64,000 nucleotides of DNA from Bacteroidales bacterium. Its GTDB lineage: Bacteria > Bacteroidota > Bacteroidia > Bacteroidales > UBA932. The translations under genes were made by a program, and so were the position numbers. The stretch is taken from NCBI GenBank assembly GCA_016282145.1, contig JAEEJZ010000021.1, positions 51,987 through 115,986 of the forward strand, written 5' to 3'. Below the pieces are notes generated by a model, which made no database searches, was not told the DNA's origin, and worked only from the letters and a program-made list of their open reading frames with translations. Of this stretch, positions 38,145 to 48,460 are shown piece by piece; positions within the stretch are counted from its first letter, which is position 1; each line of letters begins with the position of its first letter.

Positions 38145-40250
38145 TTATTTACACCACTTGTCCAGCCAGTCGAAATAGGTCCTGTGCCAGAAACGGGCGT
38201 TCTGCGGTTGCAGGATCCAGTGATTTTCTTCCGGGAAGACCACGAGTTTGGAAGGGACGCCCATCATCTGCGCCGCATTGAAGGCCGCCATCCCCTGATC
38301 GTAAGGGATACGGAAGTCCTTGCCGCCGTGGATGCAGAGGATCGGCGTATGCCACTGCGTCACGCGGCTTTCCGGAGAATTGGCATAGTGCCGCATCGCC
38401 CGCGGAAGCGCACTGTAAGGCGCTCCGCCCTGCGCGATGCCGCCGAAGACCTGGGAAGCATCGCCGAGCCCGCCGTTATCGAAATTCGGGAACCACATTT
38501 CCTCGGTGGTGTACCACATATAGCGCTCGTCGAAGATACCAGCGTGGGCGATAAAGCAGTCGAACACATCTTCGTGCAGCCCTTCCAGCATATAGACCGA
38601 ATAGCCGCCGTAACTGGCACCGCAGGCCGCCATCTTGCCGATGAAAGGCTTGGCCTTGAAGTAGCGCGCCGCGCTCAGGTAATCCTGCATGTTCAGGCCG
38701 GGATAGTCGCCGGAAATCTGTTCTTTCCAGGCCTGTCCCTGCGCCGTGGTACCGCGCCGGTTCGGCATTACCACCACATAGCCCTGCGCGGCCATCAGGC
38801 GGTAATTCCAGCGGTAGGACCAGTCCTGTCCCAGCATACCCTGCGGACCGCCGAGGGTGATGAGGATCGAAGGCCAGACTTTCGACGCATCGAACTCGGG
38901 CGGATAGGCCACCCAGACCTGCAGGGACTGGCCGTCGACCGTAGGAATCCACACTTCCTCCACCTTGCCTTCCGGCAGCGGATCGAGGATGGCGTCATTG
39001 GTATGGGTAAGTGCCTTCAGCCCCTGCGCGGAGACGAAGCCGATCTCCGTCGGACGATTGAGCGAATCGAAGCCGCAAAGCAGGCCGTCCGCATACAGGG
39101 CGAAAGGAGAAAGGCAGCATTCCAGCCCCTCCCCTGCCACTTTTTCAGGTGCTCCCCCGTCGAGGGAGACACGGAATACGGGGCGCCGGCCGAGGTCTTC
39201 CGCCGCAAAATACAAGGCGCTGCCGTCCTCGCTCCAGAGAGGCGACTGGGCATCGCGGTCAAATCCTTCCGTCAGGTCGCGGATGCCGGAGACGAGCGGG
39301 AAATCCACCTCACAGACCATCAGGCGGCTCTTGTCCGCCTCGTAGCCGTCGCGCTCCATGCTCAGCCAGGCCAGATGCTTCCCATCCGGAGACCAGACCG
39401 GCTCCGTGTCATAGCCTCCGCCCATCGGAACGCGGGCGGTCTTTCCGCTGGCTACTTCATAGAGATAAATCTCTGCATCGGTGGAGAACGCATAATCGCG
39501 TCCCTGCTTTTTGCGGCAGGAATAGGCGACATAGCGGCTGTCCGGGCTCCAGCAGAGCTGTTCCGTTCCGCCGAAGGGCTCGGTGGGCAGTTCATAGAAA
39601 TTGCCTTCCTCCAGCAGGTCCTGCGCATGGCCGGGCGTCACCAGTTCCAGGCCGATGGAAGCCACGAAAGTCCGGGGAACGGAGGTCACCCAGTGGTCCC
39701 AGTGGCGGTACATCAGGTCCTCCGCCACATAGGCCTGAGCCTTGGAAAGGGCCGGATCGGCATCCGCAGGCGATTTGACCGGGCCGGGAATCGAGCTGAC
39801 ATAGAGGATTTTACTATTGTCCGGAGAGAGCAGGAAGCCGTCGATCCCCGCCGGGACCTCACTGCGCAGGTCGGGCTTGCCCGACTTTCCGTCCGAGAAG
39901 GGAGCGCGCCAGAGCTGGCCGCCCATCAGGAACCAGATATCCTTTCCGTCTGCAGACCAGCGCGCATTGGAGGCGCTTCCCTTGATATGCCCCAAGCGCA
40001 CAGGGGCCTTGCTGCCGTCGGCAGGAACCACCCAAAGGCTGCGGAAGGAGTTGTTTTTCTCCACGTTCTGATAGTTGACACCATAGAGAATCCATTTGCC
40101 GTCCGGCGACAACTGAGGGTCGGACACCCTGCCCAGGGAGAGCAGGCATTCAGGGGTAAAACTTTCAAAGACAGGAACTTCCTGTACGGGATTGGAGTGA
40201 CATGCCATCATGATACAAAGGCCCGCGAGGGCGACGAATGACTTCCTCAT
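38145..40250 (-). CDS. S9-family (prolyl oligopeptidase-type) peptidase, lipoprotein
   Basis: MRKSFVALAGLCIMMAC lipobox; beta-propeller TolB-like repeats; catalytic CGASYGGYSV, PEENHWI. Confidence 0.88.
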   Translation of the reverse strand: MRKSFVALAGLCIMMACHSNPVQEVPVFESFTPECLLSLGRVSDPQLSPDGKWILYGVNYQNVEKNNSFRSLWVVPADGSKAPVRLGHIKGSASNARWSADGKDIWFLMGGQLWRAPFSDGKSGKPDLRSEVPAGIDGFLLSPDNSKILYVSSIPGPVKSPADADPALSKAQAYVAEDLMYRHWDHWVTSVPRTFVASIGLELVTPGHAQDLLEEGNFYELPTEPFGGTEQLCWSPDSRYVAYSCRKKQGRDYAFSTDAEIYLYEVASGKTARVPMGGGYDTEPVWSPDGKHLAWLSMERDGYEADKSRLMVCEVDFPLVSGIRDLTEGFDRDAQSPLWSEDGSALYFAAEDLGRRPVFRVSLDGGAPEKVAGEGLECCLSPFALYADGLLCGFDSLNRPTEIGFVSAQGLKALTHTNDAILDPLPEGKVEEVWIPTVDGQSLQVWVAYPPEFDASKVWPSILITLGGPQGMLGQDWSYRWNYRLMAAQGYVVVMPNRRGTTAQGQAWKEQISGDYPGLNMQDYLSAARYFKAKPFIGKMAACGASYGGYSVYMLEGLHEDVFDCFIAHAGIFDERYMWYTTEEMWFPNFDNGGLGDASQVFGGIAQGGAPYSALPRAMRHYANSPESRVTQWHTPILCIHGGKDFRIPYDQGMAAFNAAQMMGVPSKLVVFPEENHWILQPQNARFWHRTYFDWLDKWCK

Positions 40251-40254
40251 ATAA

Positions 40255-42351
40255 TTAACTGATTTTACTGTAATCCTTGATATCGTATTTGCCTTTCCGC
40301 AACTCGGCGACAAGTGCTGCGTTGCAGGCCTGTTCGAGCGAAGGGTCGGCCTCCAGCACCTTCATCGCATAGGCACGGGCCTGCTGGAGAAGCAGACCGT
40401 CCCGCGCCAGCGAGGCGATGTTCAGACTGATGGGCAGACCGCTCTGCTGCGTGCCCTCCAGGTCGCCGGGGCCGCGCATCTTCATATCCTCTTCGGCGAT
40501 GACGAAGCCATCCTCGGTCGAGCACATCAGTTCCAGGCGCTGCCGGGCCTCCCTGGAAGTCTTGTAATCCGCAACGAAGATGCAGTAGGACTTTTCCGCG
40601 CCGCGGCCCACACGGCCGCGCAACTGGTGCAACTGGCTCAGGCCGAAGCGCTGGGCGGATTCGATCACCATCACCGAGGCATTGGGCACGTCCACGCCCA
40701 CTTCGATGACCGTGGTGGACACCAGGATATTGGCCCGCCCGGCTACGAAGGCCTCCATATTGAAATGCTTCTCCTCGGCACTCTGCTGCCCGTGCACGAT
40801 GGCTACCTTGTAATCCGGCAGCGGGAAGTTGCGCACGATGTCCTCAAAGCCGTTCTGGAGGTTCTGAAGGTCCAGTTTCTCGCTTTCGAAAATCAGCGGA
40901 TAGACAACGAAGACCTGCCGCCCGGCGGCAATCTCCTTACGCATAAAACCATAAAGGGCGCTGCGCTTGGCGGGAGAAATAAGCATAGACTGCACGGGCT
41001 TCCGGCCCGGCGGCATCTCGTCGATGATGGAGACGTCCAGGTCGCCGTACAGGGTCATGGCCAGGGTGCGGGGAATGGGCGTCGCGGTCATGACGAGCAC
41101 GTGCGGCGGCAGGCCGCCCGCACCTTTGGACCAGAGCTTCGCCCTCTGGTCCACACCGAAGCGGTGCTGCTCGTCAATGACCGCGAGCGCGAGGGCCTTG
41201 AAGCGCACGTTGTCCTCGAGCAGTGCGTGCGTCCCCACGAGGATGCCGAGGCTGCCGTCTTCGAGCGCCGCATGGATTTCCCTGCGGGCCTTCTGCGTCG
41301 TATTGCCGGTCAGCAGCGCAACGCGGACGCCGGTCGGTGCAAGGTACTTCGAAATATTGTTGAAATGCTGATTGGCCAGCACTTCCGTCGGCGCCATGAT
41401 ACAGGCCTGGTAGCCGTTGCCTACGGCCATCAGGCAGCTCAGCACCGCAACCATCGTCTTTCCTGAGCCCACGTCCCCCTGCAGCAGGCGGTTCATCTGC
41501 GTGCCGCTTTTCAGGTCGTCCCGGATTTCGCGGATCACGCGCTTCTGCGCGCCGGTCAGTTCGTAAGGCAGGGCCTGGTAGCAGGCATTGAAAGGCTCCC
41601 CCACCCGGGGCAGCGGAATGCCCGTTCCGGCGCGGCTCGTGATGAATTTCTGCTTGAGCAGCGAGAGTTGCAGCAGGAACAGTTCCTCGAACTTCAAGCG
41701 CATCGAGGCCTTCTGCAGGGCATACTGGTCCTTGGGGAAATGGATGTTGTAAAGGGCATAGCGCAAGGGCACCAGGCCGTTGTCGTGCATCACATATTCG
41801 GGCAGGGATTCCTCGATTTCCGGGAGACAGAGGGACAGGGCGGCGGACATCAGGCGGCACATCACCTTGCCGGTCACTCCCCCGTTCTTGAGTTTCTCGG
41901 TCGAGGGATAGACGCCCGTCAGCGAACCCTGGAGCGCTTCGCCCTCCGCCGGGGCCGCATCCACTTCGGGATGGACGATGTTGAGGCGGCCATTGAATTC
42001 TGCGGGCTTGCCGTAGAAGAGGAAGCGGCGGCCTTTCTGCAGGCGCTCCGCATTCCATTTGATGCCGCTGAAAAAGACGAGTTCCACCTCGCCGCTGTCA
42101 TCGCCCACCCAGACGCTCAGGCGCTTGGGATTGGGCAGTTCCGCCCGGAGCACCGTCCCCAGAATCTGGACGGCAGTCATATCGGAACGCAGTTCCGCGA
42201 TCGGATAGACACGGCTGCGGTCGATGTAGCGGAAGGGGTAGATGCGGATCAGGTCACCGACGGTCTGCACCCCGAGTTCGCGGGTGAGCAGCGCGGCCCG
42301 TTTGGGTCCCACGCCCGGCAGATACTGGATATTGGTCGACATTTCCCCCAT
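40255..42351 (-). CDS. recG: ATP-dependent DNA helicase RecG
   Basis: 698 aa; LQGDVGSGKTMVA, DEQHRFGV, MTATPIPRTLAMTLYGDLDVSIIDEMPPGRKPV. Confidence 0.96.
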   Translation of the reverse strand: MGEMSTNIQYLPGVGPKRAALLTRELGVQTVGDLIRIYPFRYIDRSRVYPIAELRSDMTAVQILGTVLRAELPNPKRLSVWVGDDSGEVELVFFSGIKWNAERLQKGRRFLFYGKPAEFNGRLNIVHPEVDAAPAEGEALQGSLTGVYPSTEKLKNGGVTGKVMCRLMSAALSLCLPEIEESLPEYVMHDNGLVPLRYALYNIHFPKDQYALQKASMRLKFEELFLLQLSLLKQKFITSRAGTGIPLPRVGEPFNACYQALPYELTGAQKRVIREIRDDLKSGTQMNRLLQGDVGSGKTMVAVLSCLMAVGNGYQACIMAPTEVLANQHFNNISKYLAPTGVRVALLTGNTTQKARREIHAALEDGSLGILVGTHALLEDNVRFKALALAVIDEQHRFGVDQRAKLWSKGAGGLPPHVLVMTATPIPRTLAMTLYGDLDVSIIDEMPPGRKPVQSMLISPAKRSALYGFMRKEIAAGRQVFVVYPLIFESEKLDLQNLQNGFEDIVRNFPLPDYKVAIVHGQQSAEEKHFNMEAFVAGRANILVSTTVIEVGVDVPNASVMVIESAQRFGLSQLHQLRGRVGRGAEKSYCIFVADYKTSREARQRLELMCSTEDGFVIAEEDMKMRGPGDLEGTQQSGLPISLNIASLARDGLLLQQARAYAMKVLEADPSLEQACNAALVAELRKGKYDIKDYSKIS

Positions 42352-42417
42352 GATTAGGACAAAAATACGAATTTTTCAGTAAAAAGATGTATCTTTGAAG
42401 GATTGAGAACGAGACGA

Positions 42418-43737
42418 ATGGAAATTTTCAGATTAGCTCCACGCTGCAGCAGCGCTGACATCCGCAGGATTGCGGCGGAATCGGCCGGGGATTACACCCT
42501 GCTCTATACCGGACCCGCCGAACTGAAATGGGTTCACTGGGGATGCGAGCGGATGATCCAGATTGCGGACGAAACCCAAGCCGCAATGGTCTATTCCGAC
42601 CGCTTTTTCGAGGGGACGCCCGCGCCGGTCATCGACTGCCAGAGCGGCGGCGTCCTTCGCGACGATTTCGATTTCGGCGGCCTGCAGCTTTACCGCACGG
42701 ACCTGCTCCGCCAGGCCGTGGCGCAGATGGACGCCGACTACGCCTATGCCGGGCTCTATGACCTGCGGCTGCGGCTTTCGCGGCTGGGCGCTTTCGTGCA
42801 TATTCCCGAATTCCTGTACTACGAGCGGGAGACGGACAAGCGCGCTTCCGGCGAAAAGCAGTTCGATTATGTGGATCCGCGCAACCGCAAGGTACAGATA
42901 GAGATGGAGCAGGCCTGCACGGCACACCTGAAGGCCACAGGCGCATACCTGGAACCCAAATTCACCGAACCCGCACTCTGGGAAGGCGATTTCCCGGTCG
43001 AAGCGTCAGTCGTCATCCCCTGCAAGAACCGCGTGCGCACCATCGCAGACGCGGTGGAATCGGCGCTTGCGCAAAAGACCGATTTCCCCTACAACGTCAT
43101 CGTGGTGGACGACAATTCCACGGACGGCACGCGCGAAGTGCTGGAACGCTACAAGGACAACCCCGCATTCCTGCTTATCGAACAGGATCCCTCCTGGCAC
43201 GCCATCGGCGGCAACTGGAACGCGGCCATCCATCATCCGCAGTGCGGCCGCTTTGCCCTGCAGCTCGATTCGGACGACCTCTATTCCGGTCCGGACACCG
43301 TGCAGAAATTCGTCGACTGCTTCCGGCGCGAGCATTGCGCCATGGTCGTGGGCACTTACCGCATCACCGATTTCCAACTGAACGAACTGCCTCCGGGCAT
43401 CATCGACCACCGCGAATGGACGGAGGAGAACGGACGCAACAACGCGCTCCGCATAAACGGGCTCGGCGCTCCGCGGGGATTCTGGACGCCGCTGCTGCGG
43501 AGCCTCAATTTCCCCACGGTCAAATACGGCGAGGACTATGCCGTAGCCCTGCGCATCAGCCGGGAATACCGCATCGGGCGCATCTGGGACGTGCTCTACA
43601 ACTGCCGCCGCTGGGACGACAATTCCGACGCGGCGCTCGATATCGACAAAGTCAACATCAACAATACTTATAAGGACCGCATCCGCAGTTGGGAACTTGC
43701 GGCGCGCATCCGTTTCAACGCAGATAAAAACCAATAG
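42418..43737 (+). CDS. Family 2 glycosyltransferase with an extra degenerate N-terminal GT-like half
   Basis: C-half ASVVIPCKNRVRTIADAVESALAQKTDFPYNVIVVDDNSTDGTREVL; N-half YTLLYTGPAELKWVHWGCERM..YSDRFF. Confidence 0.82.
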   Translation: MEIFRLAPRCSSADIRRIAAESAGDYTLLYTGPAELKWVHWGCERMIQIADETQAAMVYSDRFFEGTPAPVIDCQSGGVLRDDFDFGGLQLYRTDLLRQAVAQMDADYAYAGLYDLRLRLSRLGAFVHIPEFLYYERETDKRASGEKQFDYVDPRNRKVQIEMEQACTAHLKATGAYLEPKFTEPALWEGDFPVEASVVIPCKNRVRTIADAVESALAQKTDFPYNVIVVDDNSTDGTREVLERYKDNPAFLLIEQDPSWHAIGGNWNAAIHHPQCGRFALQLDSDDLYSGPDTVQKFVDCFRREHCAMVVGTYRITDFQLNELPPGIIDHREWTEENGRNNALRINGLGAPRGFWTPLLRSLNFPTVKYGEDYAVALRISREYRIGRIWDVLYNCRRWDDNSDAALDIDKVNINNTYKDRIRSWELAARIRFNADKNQ

Positions 43738-43740
43738 AAT

Positions 43741-46700
43741 ATGAAAAAGTGTCTGATTGCCGGACTATTGCTTGCCGGCCTGTTCGCGTCCACGGGCGCC
43801 CCGGCGCAGGAAAACAGCGCACGCTGGATTCGTAAGAGTTGTATTTCCCCCGACGGGAGCAGCATCGCCTTTTCCTGGCAGGGAGAGATTTTCACCGTTC
43901 CCGTGACGGGCGGCGATGCCTTCCAGCTGACCTCGAACAGCGCGTACGATTCCGAACCGAAGTTCAGCGCCGACGGCAGCGCCATCGTCTTCGCCTCCTG
44001 GCGCGAAGGCAGCAAGGATATCTGGGTGATACCTGCGAAGGGCGGTCAGCCCAGGCGCCTGACCACCTGGACGGGGGCGGAAACCCCGCTCACCGTGCTC
44101 AAGGACGGTCGCGTGCTCTTCAGCAGCGCCATCCAGGAAGATCCCGTCTGGGGCGGCTTCCCGGGCGACAAGCAGGTCTGGAGCGTATCGCTGGAAGGCG
44201 GACGTGTCCTGCCCGTCACGCCGGTGACGATGAGCAAGGCGGACGCGAATGCCCAGGGCGTCATCCTCTACGAAGACTACAAGGGTTATGAGGATGAAAT
44301 GCGCAAGCATCACCAGTCCTCGGTAACCCGCGACATCTGGGAATACATTCCCGAAAAAGGCAGTTACCGCCAGCTCAGTTCCTTCAAGGGAGAGGACCGC
44401 GAACCGGTCTTCGCCCCCGACGGCCGCCATTTCTACTTCCTCAGCGAAAAGGGCGGCAACTTCAATGTATGGAAGAGTTCGCTGGACAGCCCTGAACAGA
44501 GCGAACAGCTCACTTCCCTGCCCCTCAATCCGGTCCGCGGCCTGAGTTGCGCCTCCGACGGCACCCTGCTCTTCTCCTGGAACGGCGACCTCTACACCTT
44601 CCGCGAGGGCGGCGAGCCGAACAAACTGGACATCCGCATCCGCAAGGACAAGCAGACCCGCGTCAAGACGCACCTGACGCTCTCCACCGGCGCGAACAAC
44701 ATCGCCATATCGCCCAACGGGAAGGAGATCGCCTTCATCGACCGCGGCGAGGTCTTCGTGACCGCCGTGGACTTCTCGGAGACGAAGCGCATCACCTCCA
44801 CCCCCGGACAGGAGCGCACGGTCAGTTTCTCCGACGACGGACGCACCCTCTATTACGCCGCCGAACGCGACGGGGGCTGGGGTATCTGGAAGACGGAACT
44901 GACGAACAAGGACGAAAAATACTTCACCTTCGCCTGCTCGATGGAAGAAAGCCGCTTTACGAAGGAAGGCGAGACCTGCTTCCAGCCCGATGTATCCCCC
45001 GACGGCAAATGGGTGGCCTTCCTGCGCGACCGCACCGAACTGGTCATCAAGAGCACGAAGGGCGGACAGGAGAAATCCCTGCTCAAGGGAGCGAATTACT
45101 CCTATACGGACGGCGACCTGGGCTTCGAATGGAGTCCGGACAGCCGTTACCTGCTCAGCGATTATGCGGCGGACGGCGGCTGGAACAACGTGGATGTCGC
45201 CCTCATCAGCATTGAGGACGGAAGCGTCACCGACCTTACCCGCAGCGGCTACAACGACGTGGCGTTCCGCTGGTCGCTCGGCGGCAAGGCCATGACCTGG
45301 CAGACTGACAAGCAGGGCTTCCGCAGCCACGGCAGCTGGGGCGCCGAACGCGACGTCTACGCGATGTTCTTCGACGCCAAGGCCTATTCGGACTTCTTAA
45401 AAGACAAGGACGAGGCCGCCATCGAAAAACTGCTCGCCGGCAAGGAGAAGAAGGAAAAGAAGGATACGGCGAAAAAGGAGGAAAAGAAGCTCAAACTCGA
45501 CCTGGAGGGCCGTGACAACCGCATCGTGCGCCTGACGCGCTACTCCGGCCGTCTCGGCGACCACTACCTCAACGACGAAGGCACGAAGCTCTACTACACC
45601 GTACGGCTCGAGAAAGGCTCCGACCTCTGCTGCATGGACCTCAAGGAAGGCTCCGTCAAGGTAATCCAGAAAGGCGTCAGCGGCGGATTCATTCCTGCGA
45701 AGGACGGGAAATCGCTCTTCATCCTGAGCGGAAAGGGCATTTCGAAACTGGACCTCGCCACCAACAAGAGCACCCAGATGAAGTTCAGCGCGGAAATGGA
45801 CATCGTCCCCGCCGAGGAACGCGACTACATCTTCGAGCACATCTGGAAACAGGTGGACGAGAAATTCTATGACCCGCAGATTCACGGTATCGACTGGGCG
45901 GGCTTCCGCGAGAACTACAAGCAGTTCCTGCCCTATATCGACAACAATTTCGACTTCCAGGACCTGTTGTCCGAAATGCTCGGCGAACTGAACGGTTCGC
46001 ACACCGGCGCTCGCTACTACTACCGTTCCGGGCTGCTCGCGGGTCAGGTGCCGGGCCGCATCGGCGTCCTCTTTGACCTCCGCTACAACGGCAAGGGCCT
46101 GAAAATCGCCGAAGTGCTGCCGGAAGGTGCACTGAACACCGCGGACAGCGAAATCGAAGCCGGCGACCTGATTCTCGCCGTGAACGGCAAGCCCATCGAG
46201 GAAGGGGCTTCCTGGTACGAAGCCTTCGCGGGAACCGCCAAGAAGCGCACGCAACTGCGCGTCAAGAAGGGCGGCAAGACCGTCGATATCGTCCTGACGC
46301 CCGAAAGCGCAGCGAACGAGGCCGACCTGCTCTACAAGCGCTGGGTCCGTCAGCGGGAAGCGATGGTGGAACGCCTCTCCGGCGGCCGCATCGGCTATGT
46401 ACACGTAGAAGGCATGAACTCCGCCAGTTTCCGCGAAGTCTATTCGAAACTGCTGGGACGCTACCGGAACTGCGATGCCGTGGTGGTGGACATCCGCCAC
46501 AATGGCGGCGGCTGGCTGCACGACGACCTCGCTACCCTGCTGAACGGGAAGGAGTATATAAAATTCCAGCCAAGAGGCCAATATATCGGCAGCGAGCCCT
46601 TCAACAAGTGGACGAAGCCGTCCTGCGTGCTGATGTGCGAAGACTGCTATTCCGATGCCAGCGGCTTCCCTTACGCTTACCGCTCCCTGGGTATAGGCAA

Positions 46701-46944
46701 ACTGATCGGTATGCCCGTTCCCGGCACTATGACCGCCGTATGGTGGGAGCGCCAGATTGACGCGACCCTCGTCTTCGGTATCCCTCAGGTGGGGTCCTGG
46801 GGTATCAAGGAGGGCCGCTATCTGGAGAATTTGCAGTTGGAACCGGATGTATTGGTCAACAACGACCCGGCTTCCCTGGTGCGCGGAGAAGATCCGCAGT
46901 TGGAAGCGGCCGTCCGTGAAATGCTTAACGCCACCGCAAAATGA
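43741..46944 (+). CDS. Tricorn-like protease (beta-propeller + PDZ + S41 peptidase)
   Basis: 1067 aa; WD40-like PD40 repeats, PDZ (IEAGDLILAVNGKPIEEG), S41 core (GYVHVEGMNSASFREVY.. VVVDIRHNGGGWLHDDL .. YSDASGFPYAYRSLG). Confidence 0.92.
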   Translation: MKKCLIAGLLLAGLFASTGAPAQENSARWIRKSCISPDGSSIAFSWQGEIFTVPVTGGDAFQLTSNSAYDSEPKFSADGSAIVFASWREGSKDIWVIPAKGGQPRRLTTWTGAETPLTVLKDGRVLFSSAIQEDPVWGGFPGDKQVWSVSLEGGRVLPVTPVTMSKADANAQGVILYEDYKGYEDEMRKHHQSSVTRDIWEYIPEKGSYRQLSSFKGEDREPVFAPDGRHFYFLSEKGGNFNVWKSSLDSPEQSEQLTSLPLNPVRGLSCASDGTLLFSWNGDLYTFREGGEPNKLDIRIRKDKQTRVKTHLTLSTGANNIAISPNGKEIAFIDRGEVFVTAVDFSETKRITSTPGQERTVSFSDDGRTLYYAAERDGGWGIWKTELTNKDEKYFTFACSMEESRFTKEGETCFQPDVSPDGKWVAFLRDRTELVIKSTKGGQEKSLLKGANYSYTDGDLGFEWSPDSRYLLSDYAADGGWNNVDVALISIEDGSVTDLTRSGYNDVAFRWSLGGKAMTWQTDKQGFRSHGSWGAERDVYAMFFDAKAYSDFLKDKDEAAIEKLLAGKEKKEKKDTAKKEEKKLKLDLEGRDNRIVRLTRYSGRLGDHYLNDEGTKLYYTVRLEKGSDLCCMDLKEGSVKVIQKGVSGGFIPAKDGKSLFILSGKGISKLDLATNKSTQMKFSAEMDIVPAEERDYIFEHIWKQVDEKFYDPQIHGIDWAGFRENYKQFLPYIDNNFDFQDLLSEMLGELNGSHTGARYYYRSGLLAGQVPGRIGVLFDLRYNGKGLKIAEVLPEGALNTADSEIEAGDLILAVNGKPIEEGASWYEAFAGTAKKRTQLRVKKGGKTVDIVLTPESAANEADLLYKRWVRQREAMVERLSGGRIGYVHVEGMNSASFREVYSKLLGRYRNCDAVVVDIRHNGGGWLHDDLATLLNGKEYIKFQPRGQYIGSEPFNKWTKPSCVLMCEDCYSDASGFPYAYRSLGIGKLIGMPVPGTMTAVWWERQIDATLVFGIPQVGSWGIKEGRYLENLQLEPDVLVNNDPASLVRGEDPQLEAAVREMLNATAK

Positions 46945-47651
46945 GAAAACTGGTTATCATACCTACATATAATGAAATAGAAAACATCGGGAAGATTATT
47001 CCCGCCGTGCTTGATCTTCCGGAGGCTTTTGATATCCTGATTATCGACGACGGTTCGCCCGACGGGACCGCCGCCGCAGTAAAGCAACTCCAGGGAAAAT
47101 TCGAAGGGCGCCTGCACCTGATTGAGCGCAGCGGGAAACTGGGGCTCGGCACCGCCTACATTACCGGCTTCAAATGGGGTCTGGAGCAGGGCTACGACTA
47201 TATCTTCGAGATGGATGCGGATTTCTCTCACGCTCCCACCGACCTCCCCCGTCTGCTGAATGCCTGCACCGAGGGCGGAGCGGATATGGCCATCGGCTCG
47301 CGCTACTGCAACGGCGTCAGCGTCGTGAACTGGCCCATCGGCCGCATCCTGATCTCCTACTTTGCCTCGGTGTATGTACGCAAGGTACTGGGATTCAAGA
47401 TTTACGACAGTACTGCCGGCTTTCTTTGCTACAGCCGCAAAGTGCTGGAGACCATCGACCTGGATAAAATCCGGATGAAGGGTTATGGCTTCCAGATAGA
47501 GATGAAATACACCGCCAGCCGGCTCGGATTCGAGATTGCGGAAGTGCCGGTGATTTTCATCAACCGTAAAGAAGGCAGTTCGAAGATGTCCGGCGGCATC
47601 TTTGGAGAAGCATTCTGGGGCGTACTCCGCCTGCGTTTCAAGAAATTCTAG
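46941..47651 (+). CDS. Polyprenol monophosphomannose synthase-like GT2
   Basis: 236 aa; LVIIPTYNEIENIGKIIPAVL, IIDDGSPDGTA, FEMDADFSHAPTDLPRLL. Confidence 0.92.
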   Translation: MRKLVIIPTYNEIENIGKIIPAVLDLPEAFDILIIDDGSPDGTAAAVKQLQGKFEGRLHLIERSGKLGLGTAYITGFKWGLEQGYDYIFEMDADFSHAPTDLPRLLNACTEGGADMAIGSRYCNGVSVVNWPIGRILISYFASVYVRKVLGFKIYDSTAGFLCYSRKVLETIDLDKIRMKGYGFQIEMKYTASRLGFEIAEVPVIFINRKEGSSKMSGGIFGEAFWGVLRLRFKKF

Positions 47652-48460
47652 ACCAGATACCGGTCCCGTAACTGCTGCTGTTCTTCCTCGGAGAACAGCA
47701 GTTGGTTTGTAATATAGTCGTGCAGGGAGCCGAATTCCTGGTCGATACGGTCGAGCGTGTGTGCGAAATTACCGGTATGCACGCCGATAAAGGCCTGGAT
47801 GACCGCCTCCTCCTCTTCTCCCCAGCCCATCGCCCGGACCTGCTCACACATACGGGCTACCGTTTCGCGATAAAAGTCGTTGGAGCGGTCGAAATCTTCA
47901 AGGATGGTTTCGCGCGAGGCGCCGAGGCAACTGAGCAGGAAGGCTGCCCCGAGCCCCGTCCGGTCCTTTCCCTGTGAGCAGTGCCAGAGCACCGCGCCGT
48001 CCTTGGTGGCCAGCACTCCGCTAAGGAATGCCGCATACTGGAGTTGCGTATATTCACTGAAGACGAAATCGGGATACATATTGCGGGCGAGGCGCTGGAC
48101 CAGCGGCTGGTTGGCCGCACGCATCAGGAAGGCCTCCAAGTTCAGGAAAACTTCCTTCGGCATCGCTTCGCCGCTCTTTTTCTCTATTTCCGGGTCGATG
48201 GTCGGGAGCAAGGTATTGCTGCTCCCGGCGATGACGCAGTCCGGCTCGCGGTAAACCTCGCCGTAGGTGCGGAAATCGAAAATCCGCTTCAAATGGAATT
48301 CCTCGCGCAGTCTCCGTTTGTCTTCTTCCGTAGCGCGCATCAGGTTGCCGCTGCGCAGCAAAAGCCCTTCGCGGATGCGCCGTCCGTCCGGCATAACGTA
48401 GCCGCCCAGGTCGCGGGCGTTGGCCACGCCTTCCAATCCAATATAATTTCCTCCGTTCAT
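47648..48460 (-). CDS. Tyrosine-protein phosphatase (Y_phosphatase3-like)
   Basis: 270 aa; NARDLGGYVMPDGRRIREGLLLRSGNL; active site HCSQGKDRTG. Confidence 0.9.
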   Translation of the reverse strand: MNGGNYIGLEGVANARDLGGYVMPDGRRIREGLLLRSGNLMRATEEDKRRLREEFHLKRIFDFRTYGEVYREPDCVIAGSSNTLLPTIDPEIEKKSGEAMPKEVFLNLEAFLMRAANQPLVQRLARNMYPDFVFSEYTQLQYAAFLSGVLATKDGAVLWHCSQGKDRTGLGAAFLLSCLGASRETILEDFDRSNDFYRETVARMCEQVRAMGWGEEEEAVIQAFIGVHTGNFAHTLDRIDQEFGSLHDYITNQLLFSEEEQQQLRDRYLV

